Below are positions 11,521 through 24,662 of a stretch of 64,000 nt of DNA, one piece after another; the stretch's first letter is position 1; every line of letters begins with the position of its first letter. The DNA is from Hofstenia miamia (taxonomy: Eukaryota; Xenacoelomorpha; Acoela): the NCBI GenBank assembly GCA_004352715.1, contig SCFE01000018.1, forward strand, positions 2,568,013 through 2,632,012. Reading direction: 5' to 3'. Made by a program: the position numbers and the translations under genes. Below the pieces are notes generated by a model. It was not told the origin of the DNA, did not search any database, and saw only the letters and a program-made list of their open reading frames with translations.

Positions 11521-13627
11521 GTATACATAATTACTCAGCAAGGCATCCCTGGATTGTGTGAATTGGGTTGTCTATTAATGAATAGAATCATGTAGCATCC
11601 TAGAATATTATTTGTCCTTCCAGGGCAACAAATCTGCTACCTTTTCAAAATCTTGATCTTTGGATTAGCTTTGTGCTTGACCTTCAGATATATTTTTCAA
11701 ATTTATTTTAAAGAAAGTCAGACAGTTAGTCGCTATGGTTAGATTTTTGTTCTTGTAGCTTAGCCCTACTCCGAGCACATCGATTATCTTTTTGTACAAT
11801 GCAACAGCTTAAGAAATACACACAGTAAGTAATGTTGCAGCGACAAGTAATTTTCTTGTATTTTAAGTTGAAAATAGTTTTTCTGTCATTCCAATTATCC
11901 TAAATGAACTTGTCTCGTAATGCTTTTAATCATGTACAGAGAAACCGACCTCGAATCTTGCACATAATGGAGCTTTCAAAGTCATCACTTGTTTTCCTCA
12001 TTGTTTCTAAAGTAATTAGAAGTTTAGTCTAACTATTTGTTTGAAGTGTTTTCTGCATCACCACAAGTTAGTGACATTTATTTCCATCGCCGAATGCCAT
12101 ATTTAATTGGGTTTTTCAATTATTTTCCTTTGTACGCAAATTCTTTTTTAAGCTTGTCATCAAAGGCGACAAAACTTTCCTCTATTGTTTTTAATTTCTA
12201 ATTAAAAAGTTCTATTTTTATTAAGTATCAGCTATATCTCACTTTTGAATGCTCATTTTTATAGGTTTCAATGTGAAGTTAACATTTTGACTCCGAAGCA
12301 TTTTTCAAACTGAGTTAGTGCTCAAGTCTGAAAAAATTTACTAAAATCGCTTGATGTAAACGCATTTGAATTTTGACAGGTATATTTTAATCAGTGGAAA
12401 ACAGGAGTCGCTAATAGAGTAGCCTTTCAATAGGACATTCAAGCAACGGAAATAAATAACGTTGTTGATTGTTGACAGACAGCTTTTCCAATGCAGTAAT
12501 TTTAAGATGCAAGCTGTTTTTTGAGTATGTGCTGCCATTTTGAAAATTAATGTTGCTGTTTTTTTATATTTGTCGTTTACTACACTACATTAAGTATAAT
12601 GTCTATGGTCGTGTAATAATTTAATGTGATGCAAGTCTCAGTAATTATTATTTTTAACATATGAAAAAGTGTTGAAAACGTCATGGCGTTTTGATTCCGA
12701 ACCGGACCCGAACTGTTTAGTTTACCATGCTCCGAGTAGCTACTGTTTTTTCATTTTACCACGGAAACAAAATTTTTACTGCTCCTACCTAATGTCCTAT
12801 GTGTTTTGCCTATGAGGTTCAATGGTGTCAAAACTAATATTGAAGTAAGAAATTACTCAGAAAGTGTTTTAAGTTGAAAAAAGGTTCTGTTCCACTTCTT
12901 TGTTTTGTTATGAAAATCAGTGATGCACGGGAGCAGAATTTTTCTAGCCTTATCCAGCTCGTTTGATATATCTAGGTGGGTTTTGGGGTCGTGTGGGGGA
13001 TGCTTTTGGATCGGTATTTCTACAACTCAAAGAACATCAGTTTTCCAACATTCTCAAATTTTTTATTCAGCCCTTTTTCCTTTAAGCTTTCAAATTGTTG
13101 GCTAGGCCCAGCATCGATGTTGAAAAAACGGTTTGTCTTTTTAAGAGGACATAAACAAATTAAGGTTAATATTTGCGCAAAAATGGGAAGAAATTATTCT
13201 AGAAAAATCTTGTCAAGCACCAAGAGAAGTTTTTGAAGAAATTGTGCATTGCTTAACTATCTCCATAATCACTGCAGTTAACATGATCAAATATTTCTAT
13301 TTAACAGGTAGCTTGTTTATATTTTATGTGGGGTCATACAAGGCAGTTCCCGCTTTGTGGCTAGCATGTGCGAGATGAAATTGGCCCTCTTTGAATTATA
13401 TATATATATATACTTTAAAAAAGTTGCATTGAGAAATCTTAGTTTTCTTACGGACATGCATTCTAGAGCATATGGTAACGTGAGTTGATCACAAATTTTT
13501 TGCGTAAAGTGGACCAGAGCAATATACAAAGGATATTTTTCATGAAGGTATCAATTGGCAAAGGAATAATTTGATTGCCTTTCTTTATACAAATAATTTG
13601 CAACTTTATTATTATTTTTATATTTAG
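11521..13627. other. Non-coding stretch before the first Ig exon seen
   Basis: No recognisable coding exon. The Ig gene must have at least one earlier exon (start codon and signal peptide), because the first exon seen begins inside a codon. I could not identify it here, so it may lie in this stretch, further 5', or outside the window. Confidence 0.45.
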
Positions 13628-13727
13628 GTGGAACTCATTTCACACCAATGGATCAGGAAGTCATTTTGGAGCAATCGAATAGTTATTACATGCAATGTGT
13701 AATAATGCCCGGACAAACTGCCAGAAT
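13628..13727 (+). CDS. Ig-superfamily gene, exon 1 of those seen (Ig1, first half)
   Basis: Acceptor TTATATTTAG and a strong donor GTAAGT enclose 100 bases. Entering in phase 1 it reads GTHFTPMDQEVILEQSNSYY and on to MQCVIMPGQTAR, giving the B-strand cysteine of an Ig domain. It leaves in phase 2, exactly what the next exon (28271) requires. The full phase chain over the nine exons is 1-2, 2-1, 1-1, 1-2, 2-1, 1-0, 0-1, 1-1, 1-1. The joined Ig1 has only about 36 residues from Cys to Cys and no core tryptophan, so a small phase 2-2 exon in the 14.5-kb intron may be missing. Multi-Ig proteins are adhesion molecules or receptors at the cell surface. Confidence 0.55.
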
Positions 13728-13950
13728 GTAAGTATTCCTATTTAATTACTTTTAGTTAGAAATTGTCTTGTTGTAGTTGAATAATATAACATTTTATAAT
13801 ATACCCTTATACATTCGGCCAGATGATGAGATGAGTTTTCCTATATCCCTGAAGTTTGAAAGTCGTTGTTTATAGAGGGGTGAGTCGGTCTGCCTTTTTT
13901 AGATTTCGTTTTCTTCATTACTGGAAACTATTTTGTAGTAAACATTAATA

Positions 13951-13974
13951 CTACTACTACTACTACTACTACTA
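13951..13974. repeat. (CTA)8 microsatellite
   Basis: Eight uninterrupted CTA units. Confidence 0.95.
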
Positions 13975-14400
13975 TTTCAAGGCTTTATTAAACTACTTCA
14001 AGTAATACTAAAATTAACGAATTTTTGACAATCAGAGCAAAAACATAGCAAAAATCTTTTGCATCCATAAAAGCTTTTCAAAATTTCAAAGACGTTCTTT
14101 TTCAGAATCTTTGGCATCCCAAAGAAGTTAAACTTGTACTTAATAATTAAAAAGTTACAAATGCAGCAGATTCTGTTGAAATACCACAATTCACACTTGA
14201 ATTTTTTAACGGCTTTAATTTTAAAAAGAGGGCAACGAAATCTACTTCTGCACTCAAATGAGACATAGTTTAGAAAATTTAAGTCAATCCTGTCATTAAG
14301 AACGGATTGTAATTGTAGCTGCTAACAAAAAACGTATGTTTTAAAAGGTAATTGGACCTCCAACAGTGGGGACCTTTCATTTCTGGTATGCCCTACATTT

Positions 14401-14721
14401 TAACCGGCATTCATAGCACAATAAGCTTTACAGCTGTCACGATATAGCGATTATCGGGCTATTGCGATACCTAACAACCCAAGATATGAAAATCTAATTT
14501 CTATTACGCATTGCAATACATGTTAACACTCAAGAAATGAGAATTTAAATGCATTAAGCGTCCATAATTTGTTAAATTCATTGATCCCAACCAAATTCAA
14601 AACTTGATTTTTCATCCAAGTATTGCGATACTACGATTATCGTAATATTTTTCGTTACGATCGTGGATGCATAATTTGAGGGCAGAACTGCTGTGAATGC
14701 TGTCACAGTGTTTGTCGAATA
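14401..14721. mobile_element. Probable MITE flanked by a 12-bp direct repeat
   Basis: TATGCCCTACAT occurs at 14389-14400 and again at 14722-14733. Between them the ends are imperfectly inverted: CATTCATAGCA near the left against CATTCACAGCA read from the right. A second inverted pair, GCGATTATCGGGCTATTGCG against ACGATAATCGTAGTATCGCA, lies further inside. There is no coding frame. A 12-bp duplication is long for a hAT element, so the superfamily is uncertain. Confidence 0.5.
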
Positions 14722-15290
14722 TATGCCCTACATCTTCCACTTCTAAGATGCAGCAAGACTATATTTATACAGTCATTGAATACAATATTACTTTATCAAG
14801 CGTTTGAATTGCGCTAGTGCTTAATTTGTTAGTAGTAACTCCATAGTTTTCCGTAAAACTTTTTCAGATAATCTAGCACAAATTGCATTGTAATTAATGT
14901 GACAATTCCTTTCCTTGTCCTAATACCTATTTAGGATTTAGTACGCCCTCTACTCGCTAATAGCTGTTAAGGCAAATGAAAGCTTAATTACTTTTAAATT
15001 TCCGCACACCGGATGCTAATACTTTTTCCTAATTTATTGTTAACTGCTCAGTGAATTAGACAAATTCTATAAATCCATTAACAATTCGCTTGAAATGTCT
15101 TAAATGCTAGTTGTTATTTATTTCAGACTGTCTTCAACCTATAAAGTTGAGTTATTGCCTTATCCGTTAATGGTATGAAGAAACAAATCTTTATTATTGG
15201 CTAATTCACTTTGAAACATTTCTAAATTCGTTTTATAAAAGATTAATGCCATGCTAAGACAACGCACATTATCTAAGCAATGATATTTAT

Positions 15291-15356
15291 CTTCCCGGGT
15301 TCACTCAAATTTTTTTATGGTTACTTCCCGGGTTCACTCAAATTTTTTTATGGTTA
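15291..15356. repeat. Exact tandem duplication, 33 bp x 2
   Basis: The unit starts CTTCCCGGGTTCACTC and ends TTTTTATGGTTA. The two copies are identical, which points to a recent slippage event. Confidence 0.9.
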
Positions 15357-15575
15357 TTTCCGTTTACATTCACTTTCTTTAAAAAATGGTTACCCTGAAA
15401 AACCGATTCTTAAAACAATCTACTCAATTCTAACTATTGTTACATATCATATTTTACATTATTAATTAGAGGTAATCCTAAAGATTTGTTCATGACAAAC
15501 GTATAGACTTCTTTCTCGGCCTATAAGCGGATAATGGAGTGAAGTCGCCGTGTATACAGAATTGAAATGGATATT

Positions 15576-15738
15576 TATATATATATANNNNNNNNNNNNN
15601 NNNNNNNNNNNNNNNNNNNNNNNNNNNNNNNNNNNNNNNNNNNNNNNNNNNNNNNNNNNNNNNNNNNNNNNNNNNNNNNNNNNNNNNNNNNNNNNNNNNN
15701 NNNNNNNNNNNNNNNNNNNNNNNNNNNNNNNNNNNNNN
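15576..15738. other. (TA)n run entering a 151-N gap
   Basis: A TA repeat from about 15576 runs into N at 15588-15738. The sequence resumes with TGTGTATT. The gap probably reflects an unresolved microsatellite. Confidence 0.85.
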
Positions 15739-16499
15739 TGTGTATTGAAAGAACTTTGATTTATTTGTTCTTCATTCATTGCCGGTGACATGTTTTAATA
15801 AAATCTCCACTAAGCGCTTTCGACTGTTTGACATGAAGAACTTTAAGTCTAAATTATGCATTTATTTGTTACTAATTCCTTTGTGGGTTATTCTCTATAT
15901 TTCTCTCAACTAGGAATCAGCAAACAGTATAGTTATCCAAAACTAAGTGCATTCTTCCAACGGATTTTAATCTTTGTTTATAAACTTTGTTTTTAAGTTA
16001 CCAAGCCAGTGTAATGGTTTTAATAGAGGTAAAAGGTTGGAAACTGATGTTTTCGTAACTGGACCCGTTCTGAAATCCTGCTATTCCTAAATTGTGAAAA
16101 AATTTAAATTGAGAAACTGATTTTACTTGGTGATTAATAATTTTTTTTCAAAGTAAAAATCCTTCAGTAATGATTTGGTATAGAAATTTACTATTTTTTT
16201 TGTTTCAGAAATCTATTTACACTCATAATTTTTGTATTGAAAATATCTACGGTATTTTTATTGTATAGGATGGATTGATTAACTTAGCTAAAAAAAACTT
16301 TTGGTATACATTGAGCAGATACCCCAATTTTTTCTTGAAATGTTCTATGTTTGTCCCGAACGAGTCTATTATTAGCATCCACACTTGGAAATATTCAGTA
16401 CATATACATACGTTCTTGGACAGTAAATCTCAAAAACTCAGCTAGTAGCCGTTCGTTTGCCTAATTTTTCCGTACTTGAAACCTCAAGGTGACTCTTAA

Positions 16500-16660
16500 T
16501 CTAAATATGGATTAATCCAATCCATAGATATCCACTGGATATGCATTAGAAAATTTATTTTATGGGTATCTATTAGCCATTGAATATCAAAAATAAAGGC
16601 TCACTAATAAATTTATCCATTATTATGGTAAATTTTTAAGTAAAATGACTTACAATGGAC
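16500..16660 (+). repeat. Dispersed repeat related to 58017-58330
   Basis: Aligns with 58071-58150: both have AAATTTATTTTATGG, then TATC, then TATCAAAAATA, then ATAAATTTA and a final GTAAAT, with roughly three-quarters identity by eye. It is rich in GGAT and ATCC words. The ends are not defined. Confidence 0.55.
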
Positions 16661-17966
16661 AATGAAAATAAACTAACAGGCATTTCGTAGTCCAAATCTG
16701 ACAATATTGTGTGTGTGTACCAATCACACTTCACTATGAGAATTAGTTACATGTTTGGTATATAGGGATATTCTTAAAAATTAAGCTTTCGTATTACAGG
16801 TTTATTTTGAATTTTCAACGGCCCGCCTGTAGGTTACCTACACTGCTGAACATATGGATCCGTTGTGTATCGATCCATGTACATTTCTATAGATTGTGGA
16901 TGCATGGTTAGCATGCTAAAAACATGGAGTGTTTTAAACACTGCTTAAAACAGTCCTCTAAACATTTTTTCGCTATGTTTTTTAAATGATTTTTTCAACT
17001 TCATAAAGAATTTTCAGAACTCGTCCATTCTTACTTTCTAACCCGATTTTCTTCCAAAAAAAATAGCAAAACTTGCATTTTATTTAAGTGTATGAAACGA
17101 AAAATGAATTTTGAAAAGTTTATCACAAATGAACTTTTCCTACTATATCTGCATTCAGCAACATTTTACTACATTAAAGTGACTTTTTTGAACAATACAC
17201 TTTTTGAAATCATGATTGGATATGGATCACGGCAACCTTGGTATTGGTAAGCCTACGGATCATGTTTACAGTAGATGTTTGGAAACCAGATTCTTGTGAC
17301 GAAGGATTATACCGGAACGCATATGCTCGCGATCGACGTAATATTTTTGTGGGATTGACGGTAACCATAATAATAATGAGAAGTCACTGTCATCACTAAA
17401 TGAAAAAGTCACTTAACAGAATTCTGTTTAATTTGACTTAGCATCATCTGCGCTCTCCTTTCTCCCTCGTTGCTTTTGTATACCTATCGCTGCCTTAATT
17501 GCGAATACTATTGTTAACAACTAATTCACTTGTTTTTTGTATTTCGATAATTTATTACCAGTATTGGCGGCATCCCACGTACAAAGCTTCCCCACAGTCA
17601 TTCATTTTCTTGATGCTTATTTTATTAATTTTAATTGACCACCCGCGTAAATGTATTTTGTACTTTTATAAATATATTATTTTTAAAAATTAATGTTTTC
17701 TATTAGAAACTTCTTTTATCAATATCCATTTTTTGTTTTGTAATGCATCTTGTATTTTAAAAACTTTGTTAAGCGGCACTTATAATGTCAGGTTATAAAT
17801 TTTTTTTAAATATTTACTGTCGACCTTGTTATGTTTCGCACTCCTAGTTCGTCAAACCTGACGATATGGAAATTTGGAAAGTTCAAAAAAATTCAGCTAC
17901 TTAGGAATCTTTGGGGAAATGCAGATTACAAATCTTTGCCAATATTACAATAATTTTCCCATTCTG

Positions 17967-17967
<1 letters not shown>

Positions 17968-17998
<31 letters not shown>
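17968..17998. repeat. (TA)n microsatellite
   Basis: Uninterrupted alternating TA run of about 31 bases. Confidence 0.9.
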
Positions 17999-18001
<3 letters not shown>

Positions 18002-18282
18002 CTGTTATGTAGGGATTTCACATATTTTTTTATAATATAAATTACTAATTAATCAGCTTTAATTTACACTAATCTTTAATTTTTGTTGTTATTAGTTACT
18101 TTACGAGATGTAAGAAATTTTTCTCTCTTTGAATAATTTGGGCGAAATGCGCTTTTGCAAAGGCTAAGAGCTTTGATTAATACATATACAAGTTCGAATC
18201 TTATACATTTATTATTCCGAAGTTTATTCTGCCATTTCGAAATCCTTTAACAACCATGCTTTCATGTACCAAAATTTTAAAT

Positions 18283-19797
18283 TTTAGCATATTTTGCAGT
18301 TCGCATAGTCGAATTTTAATTTTTTTTCAACGATTTTCCCCGAAAATTAACCTAGTTTTTTCTAGTATTTGAATGCTTCAGGTTTCTGTCACTTCACGCA
18401 GGTGTTATTGGAACAGCCCATTTCCATTTCCTACGCAATTATTCCTGTTAACCTTTACACAATTTTAAAATAATAGTTTTACATCTTTGAAGTTTGTAAT
18501 ACAGTCATTCAATTTAGTTTGTAAATTGATTCTTATGTTCTGTTTGAATTCGAGTAGCATATTTTTAATAGAAAAAATGTTTCATTGTTTTTTCAATACG
18601 TACTTGTCAAACCGAGATACTTTGCTGAATTGCATACCGTGATTTAAGTGCTATTAGGTTTTATTGTTCCTTTCCAATGACTGCTTTATACCTACAGGCT
18701 GCAATATAATACTGTAAGTGATATTGCTTAGTTTAATATATGGGCTTGGCAGACCTAGCAGTAAGGGTGTCATTGCAATTGAGAAGGGTTAAGCCAATAG
18801 ACCTTTCTTATAATAGGATCCTATTAAAAGCTGGAGTACACATTTTAATTCAAATCACTTCCACGAGTAGTAAGATCTACCCAACTTTTAGGAAGTTCTT
18901 AAGAATTCAGTCAAGCCATGTCATGTAGTCAAAATATTTGGGGCATAGCCTTTGTAGCGGTCTTAAAATCTAATCAGGCATACTGATGGCCATATATAAT
19001 CAAATCTTGGGATTTTCAAATCATTTATATCCAACATATCGTTAAGGCACCTCAATTTCTGTAATTGTCCACAGTTTGAAACTTAAAAATCTTTATCGAC
19101 TAAAGTCCTAAAAAATTGAAACTTGGCTTTTTGAAGAGCACTTTTGAGGAAACTGTAAAATAAAGTGATGTTATATAATTCCATTATGTTTCAAACGCAT
19201 AGAGGGCTGCTGTTGGAAATTTTTTTCTGGATTATACAAAAAATTTTCGAAAATCTGATTTTTAGTTTTTATATGTTTATTCCTAAATAAGCGTTAGAAC
19301 AGATAGACCAATATAATTTGAGGTCTCTAGTGGTATATATGTTTTTATTCAGTCATTGTTCGTGATTTTTGTTGAGAAACGGCAGTTTGACAGATTTTTA
19401 AATACCCAACCGTGTGAATCGCCAGTAAATATTGCATTTATTATTTCTGACATAAACCATTGTTTTCAGAGTGTTTTGAATATGTTTTTTCTTCTTGTTT
19501 AATACCGTGCAACTCCGGATTAAATAAATGTCGCCCTGCTTAAAACTGTATATTTCGGGTGATTTTTCAAAGTCTGCTCTGCACTCCAATGAATGTCATT
19601 TTAGTTTGATTTTATTATTATTTAGGAATCTATTTGAAATGCAAATTCCTTTAAATTTATGATATAGACTTTGTTTATGCCACTTGCGGTAATTTTCTAT
19701 TTCAATGTTTTCCCTAAAAACGTTCTTCCTTAAAATAACTTCCTAAAATACGCCTGTATTTAAATTTTAATACGCGAATAACTATTACTGCTTGAGA
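18283..19797 (+). repeat. Near-identical 1.5-kb direct duplication, copy 1
   Basis: From TTTAGCATATTTTGCAG to ACTGCTTGAGA this 1515-bp block is repeated at 19799-21312 with about a dozen substitutions and one 1-bp deletion, roughly 99% identity by eye. It has no recognised gene; the small frames it contains occur in both copies. The duplication ends exactly at a single N (19798). Confidence 0.93.
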
Positions 19798-19798
19798 N
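19798..19798. other. Single N at the duplication junction
   Basis: One N separates the two copies. Its exact position at the boundary suggests a sequence join made by the assembler. Confidence 0.9.
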
Positions 19799-21312
19799 TT
19801 TAGCATATTTTGCAGTTCGCATAGTCGAATTTTAATTTTTTTTCAACGATTTTCCCCGAAAATTAACCTAGTTTTTTCTAGTATTTGAATGCTTCAGGTT
19901 TCTGTCACTTCACGCAGGTGTTATTGGAACAGCCCATTTCCATTTCCTACGCAATTATTCCTGTTAACCTTTACACAATTTTAAAATAATAGTTTTACAT
20001 CTTTGAAGTTTGTAATACAGTCATTCAATTTAGTTTGTAAATTGATTCTTATGTTCTGTTTGAATTCGAGTAGCATATTTTTAATAGAAAAAATGTTTCA
20101 TTGTTTTTTCAATACGTACTTGTCAAACCGAAATACTTTGCTGAATTGCATACCGTGATTTAAGTGCTATTAGGTTTTATTGTTCCTTTCCAATGACTGC
20201 TTTATACCTACAGGCTGCAATATAATACTGTAAGTGATATTGCTTAGTTTAATATATTGGCTTGCCAGACCTAGCAGTAGGGTGTCATTGCAATTAAGAA
20301 GGGTTAAGCCAATAGACCATTCTTATAATAGGATCCTATTAAGAGCTGGAGTACACATTTTAATTCAAATCACTTCCACTAGTAGTAAGATCTACCCAAC
20401 TTTTAGGAAGTTCTTAAGAATTCAGTCAAGCCATGTCATGTAGTCAAAATATTTGGGGCATAGCCTTTGTAGCGGTCTTAAAATCTAATCAGGCATACTG
20501 ATGGCCATATATAATCAAATCTTGGGATTTTCAAATCATTTATATCCAACATATCGTTAAGGCACCTCAATTTCTGTAATTGTCCACAGTTTGAAACTTA
20601 AAAATCTTTATCGACTAAAGTCCTAAAAAATTGAAACTTGGCTTTTTGAAGAGCACTTTTGAGGAAACTGTAAAATAAAGTGATGTTATATAATTCCATT
20701 ATGTTTCAAACGCATAGAGGGCTGCTGTTGGAAATTTTTTTCTGGATTATACAAAAAATTTTCGAAAATCTGATTTTTAGTTTTTATATGTTTATTCCTA
20801 AATAAGCGTTAGAACAGATAGACCAATAGAATTTGAGGTCTCTAGTAGTATATATGTTTTTATTCAGTCATTGTTCGTGATTTTGGTTGAGAAACGGCAG
20901 TTTGACAGATTTTTAAATACCCAACCGTGTGAATCGCCAGTAAATATTGCATTTATTATTTCTGACATAAACCATTGTTTTCAGAGTGTTTTGAATATGT
21001 TTTTTCTTCTTGTTTAATACCGTGCAACTCCGGATTAAATAAATGTCGCCCTGCTTAAAACTGTATATTTCGGGTGATTTTTCAAAGTCTGCTCTGCACT
21101 CCAATGAATGTCATTTTAGTTTGATTTTATTATTATTTAGGAATCTATTTGAAATGCAAATTCCTTTAAATTTATGATATAGACTTTGTTTATGCCACTT
21201 GCGGTAATTTTCTATTTCAATGTTTTCCCTAAAAACGTTCTTCCTTAAAATAACTTCCTAAAATACGCCTGTATTTAAATTTTAATACGCGAATAACTAT
21301 TACTGCTTGAGA
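19799..21312 (+). repeat. Near-identical 1.5-kb direct duplication, copy 2
   Basis: 1514 bp matching copy 1. Differences include CCGAAATAC for CCGAGATAC, GTAGGGTG for GTAAGGGTG (the indel), ACTAGTAG for ACGAGTAG and CCAATAGAATT for CCAATATAATT. After GCTTGAGA copy 2 continues into unique sequence (ATCATTTG). Confidence 0.93.
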
Positions 21313-21499
21313 ATCATTTGACAGAAGACGCAATAAACTAGGACACCATGTAAAAATGGAAGAATTCTTATGTTTGAAAATTCAATTTGATTATCAATAT
21401 AATTTGAGCTGTGCTGTACAACTCGTTAGTGTGCCTCTCAAATGTACATTCTACATTGTCTAAGGGTAAAAATTAACGGATTTCTTTTTTATTGGCTAG

Positions 21500-21995
21500 G
21501 AGTAAAATACTCGTACGCTATTGGTTAAAAAATAACTCTTTATTGAATTAACAAATATTATCTTTCACAATATGATTAAAAAATGAGAAATATCTATTAT
21601 TTTTTCTTGAAAGTAATTCATAAAAACTTTTAGGTAATTTACAACTATAATTATTAGTAAACTTTATATTTTAAAAAATAATTACATTATTTAAATAATT
21701 TTTACTTTTTATTTTTTCTAAATTACTGTTAAATATTTTTCTTTTATTGTATGATGATAATTTAAATTATAATTAAGGAAATGGTCGTGTCTTAATGATC
21801 TGCTATATATAATTATATCAATTTTCAAATTATAATATTTAGGTCATATAATGCATAAGTAAATTTGTAATATCAAAATATATATCACATTTTTTTAATT
21901 TCATTAATATTATTCAATTTTATTGTTGTAATAAATTTTCAATGAATTATTACGTATATTAATGAAAAATGAAAAATTTTGCAGATATATATGGG
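21500..21995. other. Extremely AT-rich block
   Basis: Long A/T runs with very few G or C bases and no open frame. The block is visibly more biased than its surroundings. No repeat unit was recognised. Confidence 0.6.
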
Positions 21996-23385
21996 GGGGT
22001 TCACATTAACGGGTAATACCTGTTTTTTTTCCAATTTTTATTGAATTAATACTGAAGTATACTAAAAGTTTTGCAGATCATTTCAACCGCTTTGGCTGCT
22101 CCAGTTTTAAATGTCTACCAAAGTCGTGATATTTTGAATCATTACGATACTAAGGGTTCTACATCCTCTTTGAATGATTGACGCGATGTCATTCATTTCT
22201 GACTTAACTAATGAGATTGAACGGCTCCACATCCTTGACAGTGTCTACCTATTTCCCCAAATCATTTGGTATAATTTTATGCATTAACATCGTTAAGAAT
22301 GTGATTGTGTTTTTAAATTTTTATCCCAACTCACCCCTTACCTTTATGAATTCATAATGCTCTACTGCGCTCTATAAAATATTCATCACTTTATTCCCAC
22401 TTAGTACGAATTTAATTTATGACATTGTCACAACTTTTGTTTGTTCCCAGGATTAGATTTTCAGACTCAGGACTGTTCAAAAAATTACTCACATAAATCA
22501 TTAGTTTGTGTGACTTAACATGATAGACTTCGGTATCGTTCCCACTTATCAATCGATTTAGAAACAGAGTTTGCATAAAAGTAGCATCGAACATGTTGTC
22601 AAGTTACAAGTTATCTCGGAGCAAAGTCCCATGAAAATAGGCCCGAAATTTTCAAACATGCCCTACGAGTTTTTCTTTAGTCTTTGAAGTAGCAAAACCT
22701 TTGTCACTATGTTATTTACCAAAAGGTGTGTATGTGCACCACAACTTATTGACTTTTTGACTGTTGTGTGATAATTATGAAACAACTGCGTGTTAATATT
22801 AATTATGTATATTCACATATAATTATTATATTTTTAAACTAAATTTACATAAGCTGTTGTTTTTACTCTGGCTTTGACATAATTACAGGCTCTATTTATC
22901 CAGTAAAGCTGGTGATGCTATATCAAAGAAGACATTACCAAAAGCAAAACATTAGAAATTTGTTATGATGTCATAGCTGTATGAAAAACCCAAAATTTCT
23001 AAAAAAATGGCAATGCTAATGACCAAGGGGTCACCATAAACCCAAATACTTAATTCTATTGGTCAGCTACAGATTATCAGATCAGCAGAAAAAACTCGTG
23101 TAATGGATCGAATCCTTTTAATAATAATCGCCAATATAATACAATTGCCATATCAACCCCTTCTGCGACTATTTGTACTGCTGGTGTGTATATGCAACCC
23201 TTTGGGTCACCAAGGGTTAAATTACTGTTAATTTACAACATCTTCCTTTGCTTATGTGGCTTTTGCCCACGGTTTTCGTCTAAACATCATCTGGTTCTAC
23301 CTTTTTTGATATATAGTAAATATCAGACTTGCAATGAAATATTTGTTTAAATTTATGTACATTTTTATTTTCAGTCAATTATTAT

Positions 23386-23452
23386 TAGCAAAGCGGGGCG
23401 CCAGCTTGCTGAGCCGCCGCCAATAGTAGTCTGACGGCGGCGCCCACCTCTA
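23386..23452. mobile_element. 67-bp GC-rich hAT-like relic
   Basis: A GC-rich island in AT-rich DNA. Its right end reads (reverse complement) TAGAGGTGGGCGCCGCCGTC and its left end is a decayed inverted copy, TAGCAAAGCGGGGCGCCAGC, continuing GCTGAGCCGCCGCC. The flanking 8-mers ATTATTAT and TTTATTAG match at 6 of 8 positions. The same ends bound the 424-bp element at 33326-33749. Confidence 0.5.
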
Positions 23453-24662
23453 TTTATTAGGAGCCGTACATCATAAATCCCATAAGATGATATCATCCCA
23501 GCTAAAACAGAAATGCAATTTTCTATTGTTAAAAATATCTTTGACCAATCGTTTTCGTTTGCCTTAAAGCTATATCACGACCAACCTTGACTCTCCTAAC
23601 TTGTTTAAAACACGAAATTGGCGTGGATCTCTCTAATATCAATTTGCTATGACCGGCTTTTGTCGACTGTTCTCTCTCTATATTTAATTATGGCTAATGG
23701 AACTACGCGAATTTCCATCAATCAAGTAGGAAGACGGGCACAAACAAATATTTTTGATTGTCAGTAACAGCTTTATTGTCCGAGAATCTCTTGTGATTTA
23801 ATGAGGAGTGAAAATAGTGTATTGCTTTGTCATTGTTTTTAAAAATTTCTGAGACTATATACAATTTATGCCCCCTTAAGTACAATAGATGTACACATAT
23901 GGTGTAAATTCATATAAAATGAGCTCTAGGAGGTGGATACCTTGAAAAGATTTTACCCCCCAGAGATGGTATTACCCGAGTTGGGCTTGGGCCGAGGTAT
24001 TGGTAAAAAATTTCTTATTATCAATTAGTAAATTATATTTATTGAAGAATATAGTTTACATTTCGAAACTTTGTATTATGAATTAATACCATATCTGCTC
24101 GTGTAAGACTCAATTTAAGTTTTTCCATTTCTGTGTGTAGATTTCATAATATGCTTCTAATATGCCCAACTTACATCTAGCAAGTCGAAAATTTGTTTTG
24201 GCTTGCGGCAGTGAATTGCTATGTTATGTATGACGCTTTTCGTGTATCCCATATTTTTATGTAACATTTGTGTTTTTTTAAAATTCTCTTTTTATTTAAA
24301 CAATAAATTATTTATCAGTCTTAAATTCAAATTAAGATATATATTTTATAATCATTGATTTATCGAAAATGGGAGGTATGAGAGAATGTCTCTCCCGATG
24401 TTGTTTTTTTGTTAAAATTTAATTTGTAAAAAATTCAAATATTTTATTTATTTTATGTTTTAGGCATTTCCCATAGTAATGCAAAGTAGTGATGTGCGGT
24501 AGAGTTTTCTTAATGCCCGAACCGCCAGTCGAAAATAATTTCTTACCGTACTGCCCATACTCAACCATATTCACCCGCACCCGCCCGTATCTGAGAATGA
24601 AATTTACTTTGCTCCCATCAAACTCTTAAAATTTTTCATTAAAATTCTGAACACATTAGGTC

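Noticed and set aside
18180-18215. tRNA-like GTTCGAATC motif
   Set aside because: No acceptor stem, D-arm or anticodon arm can be folded around it.
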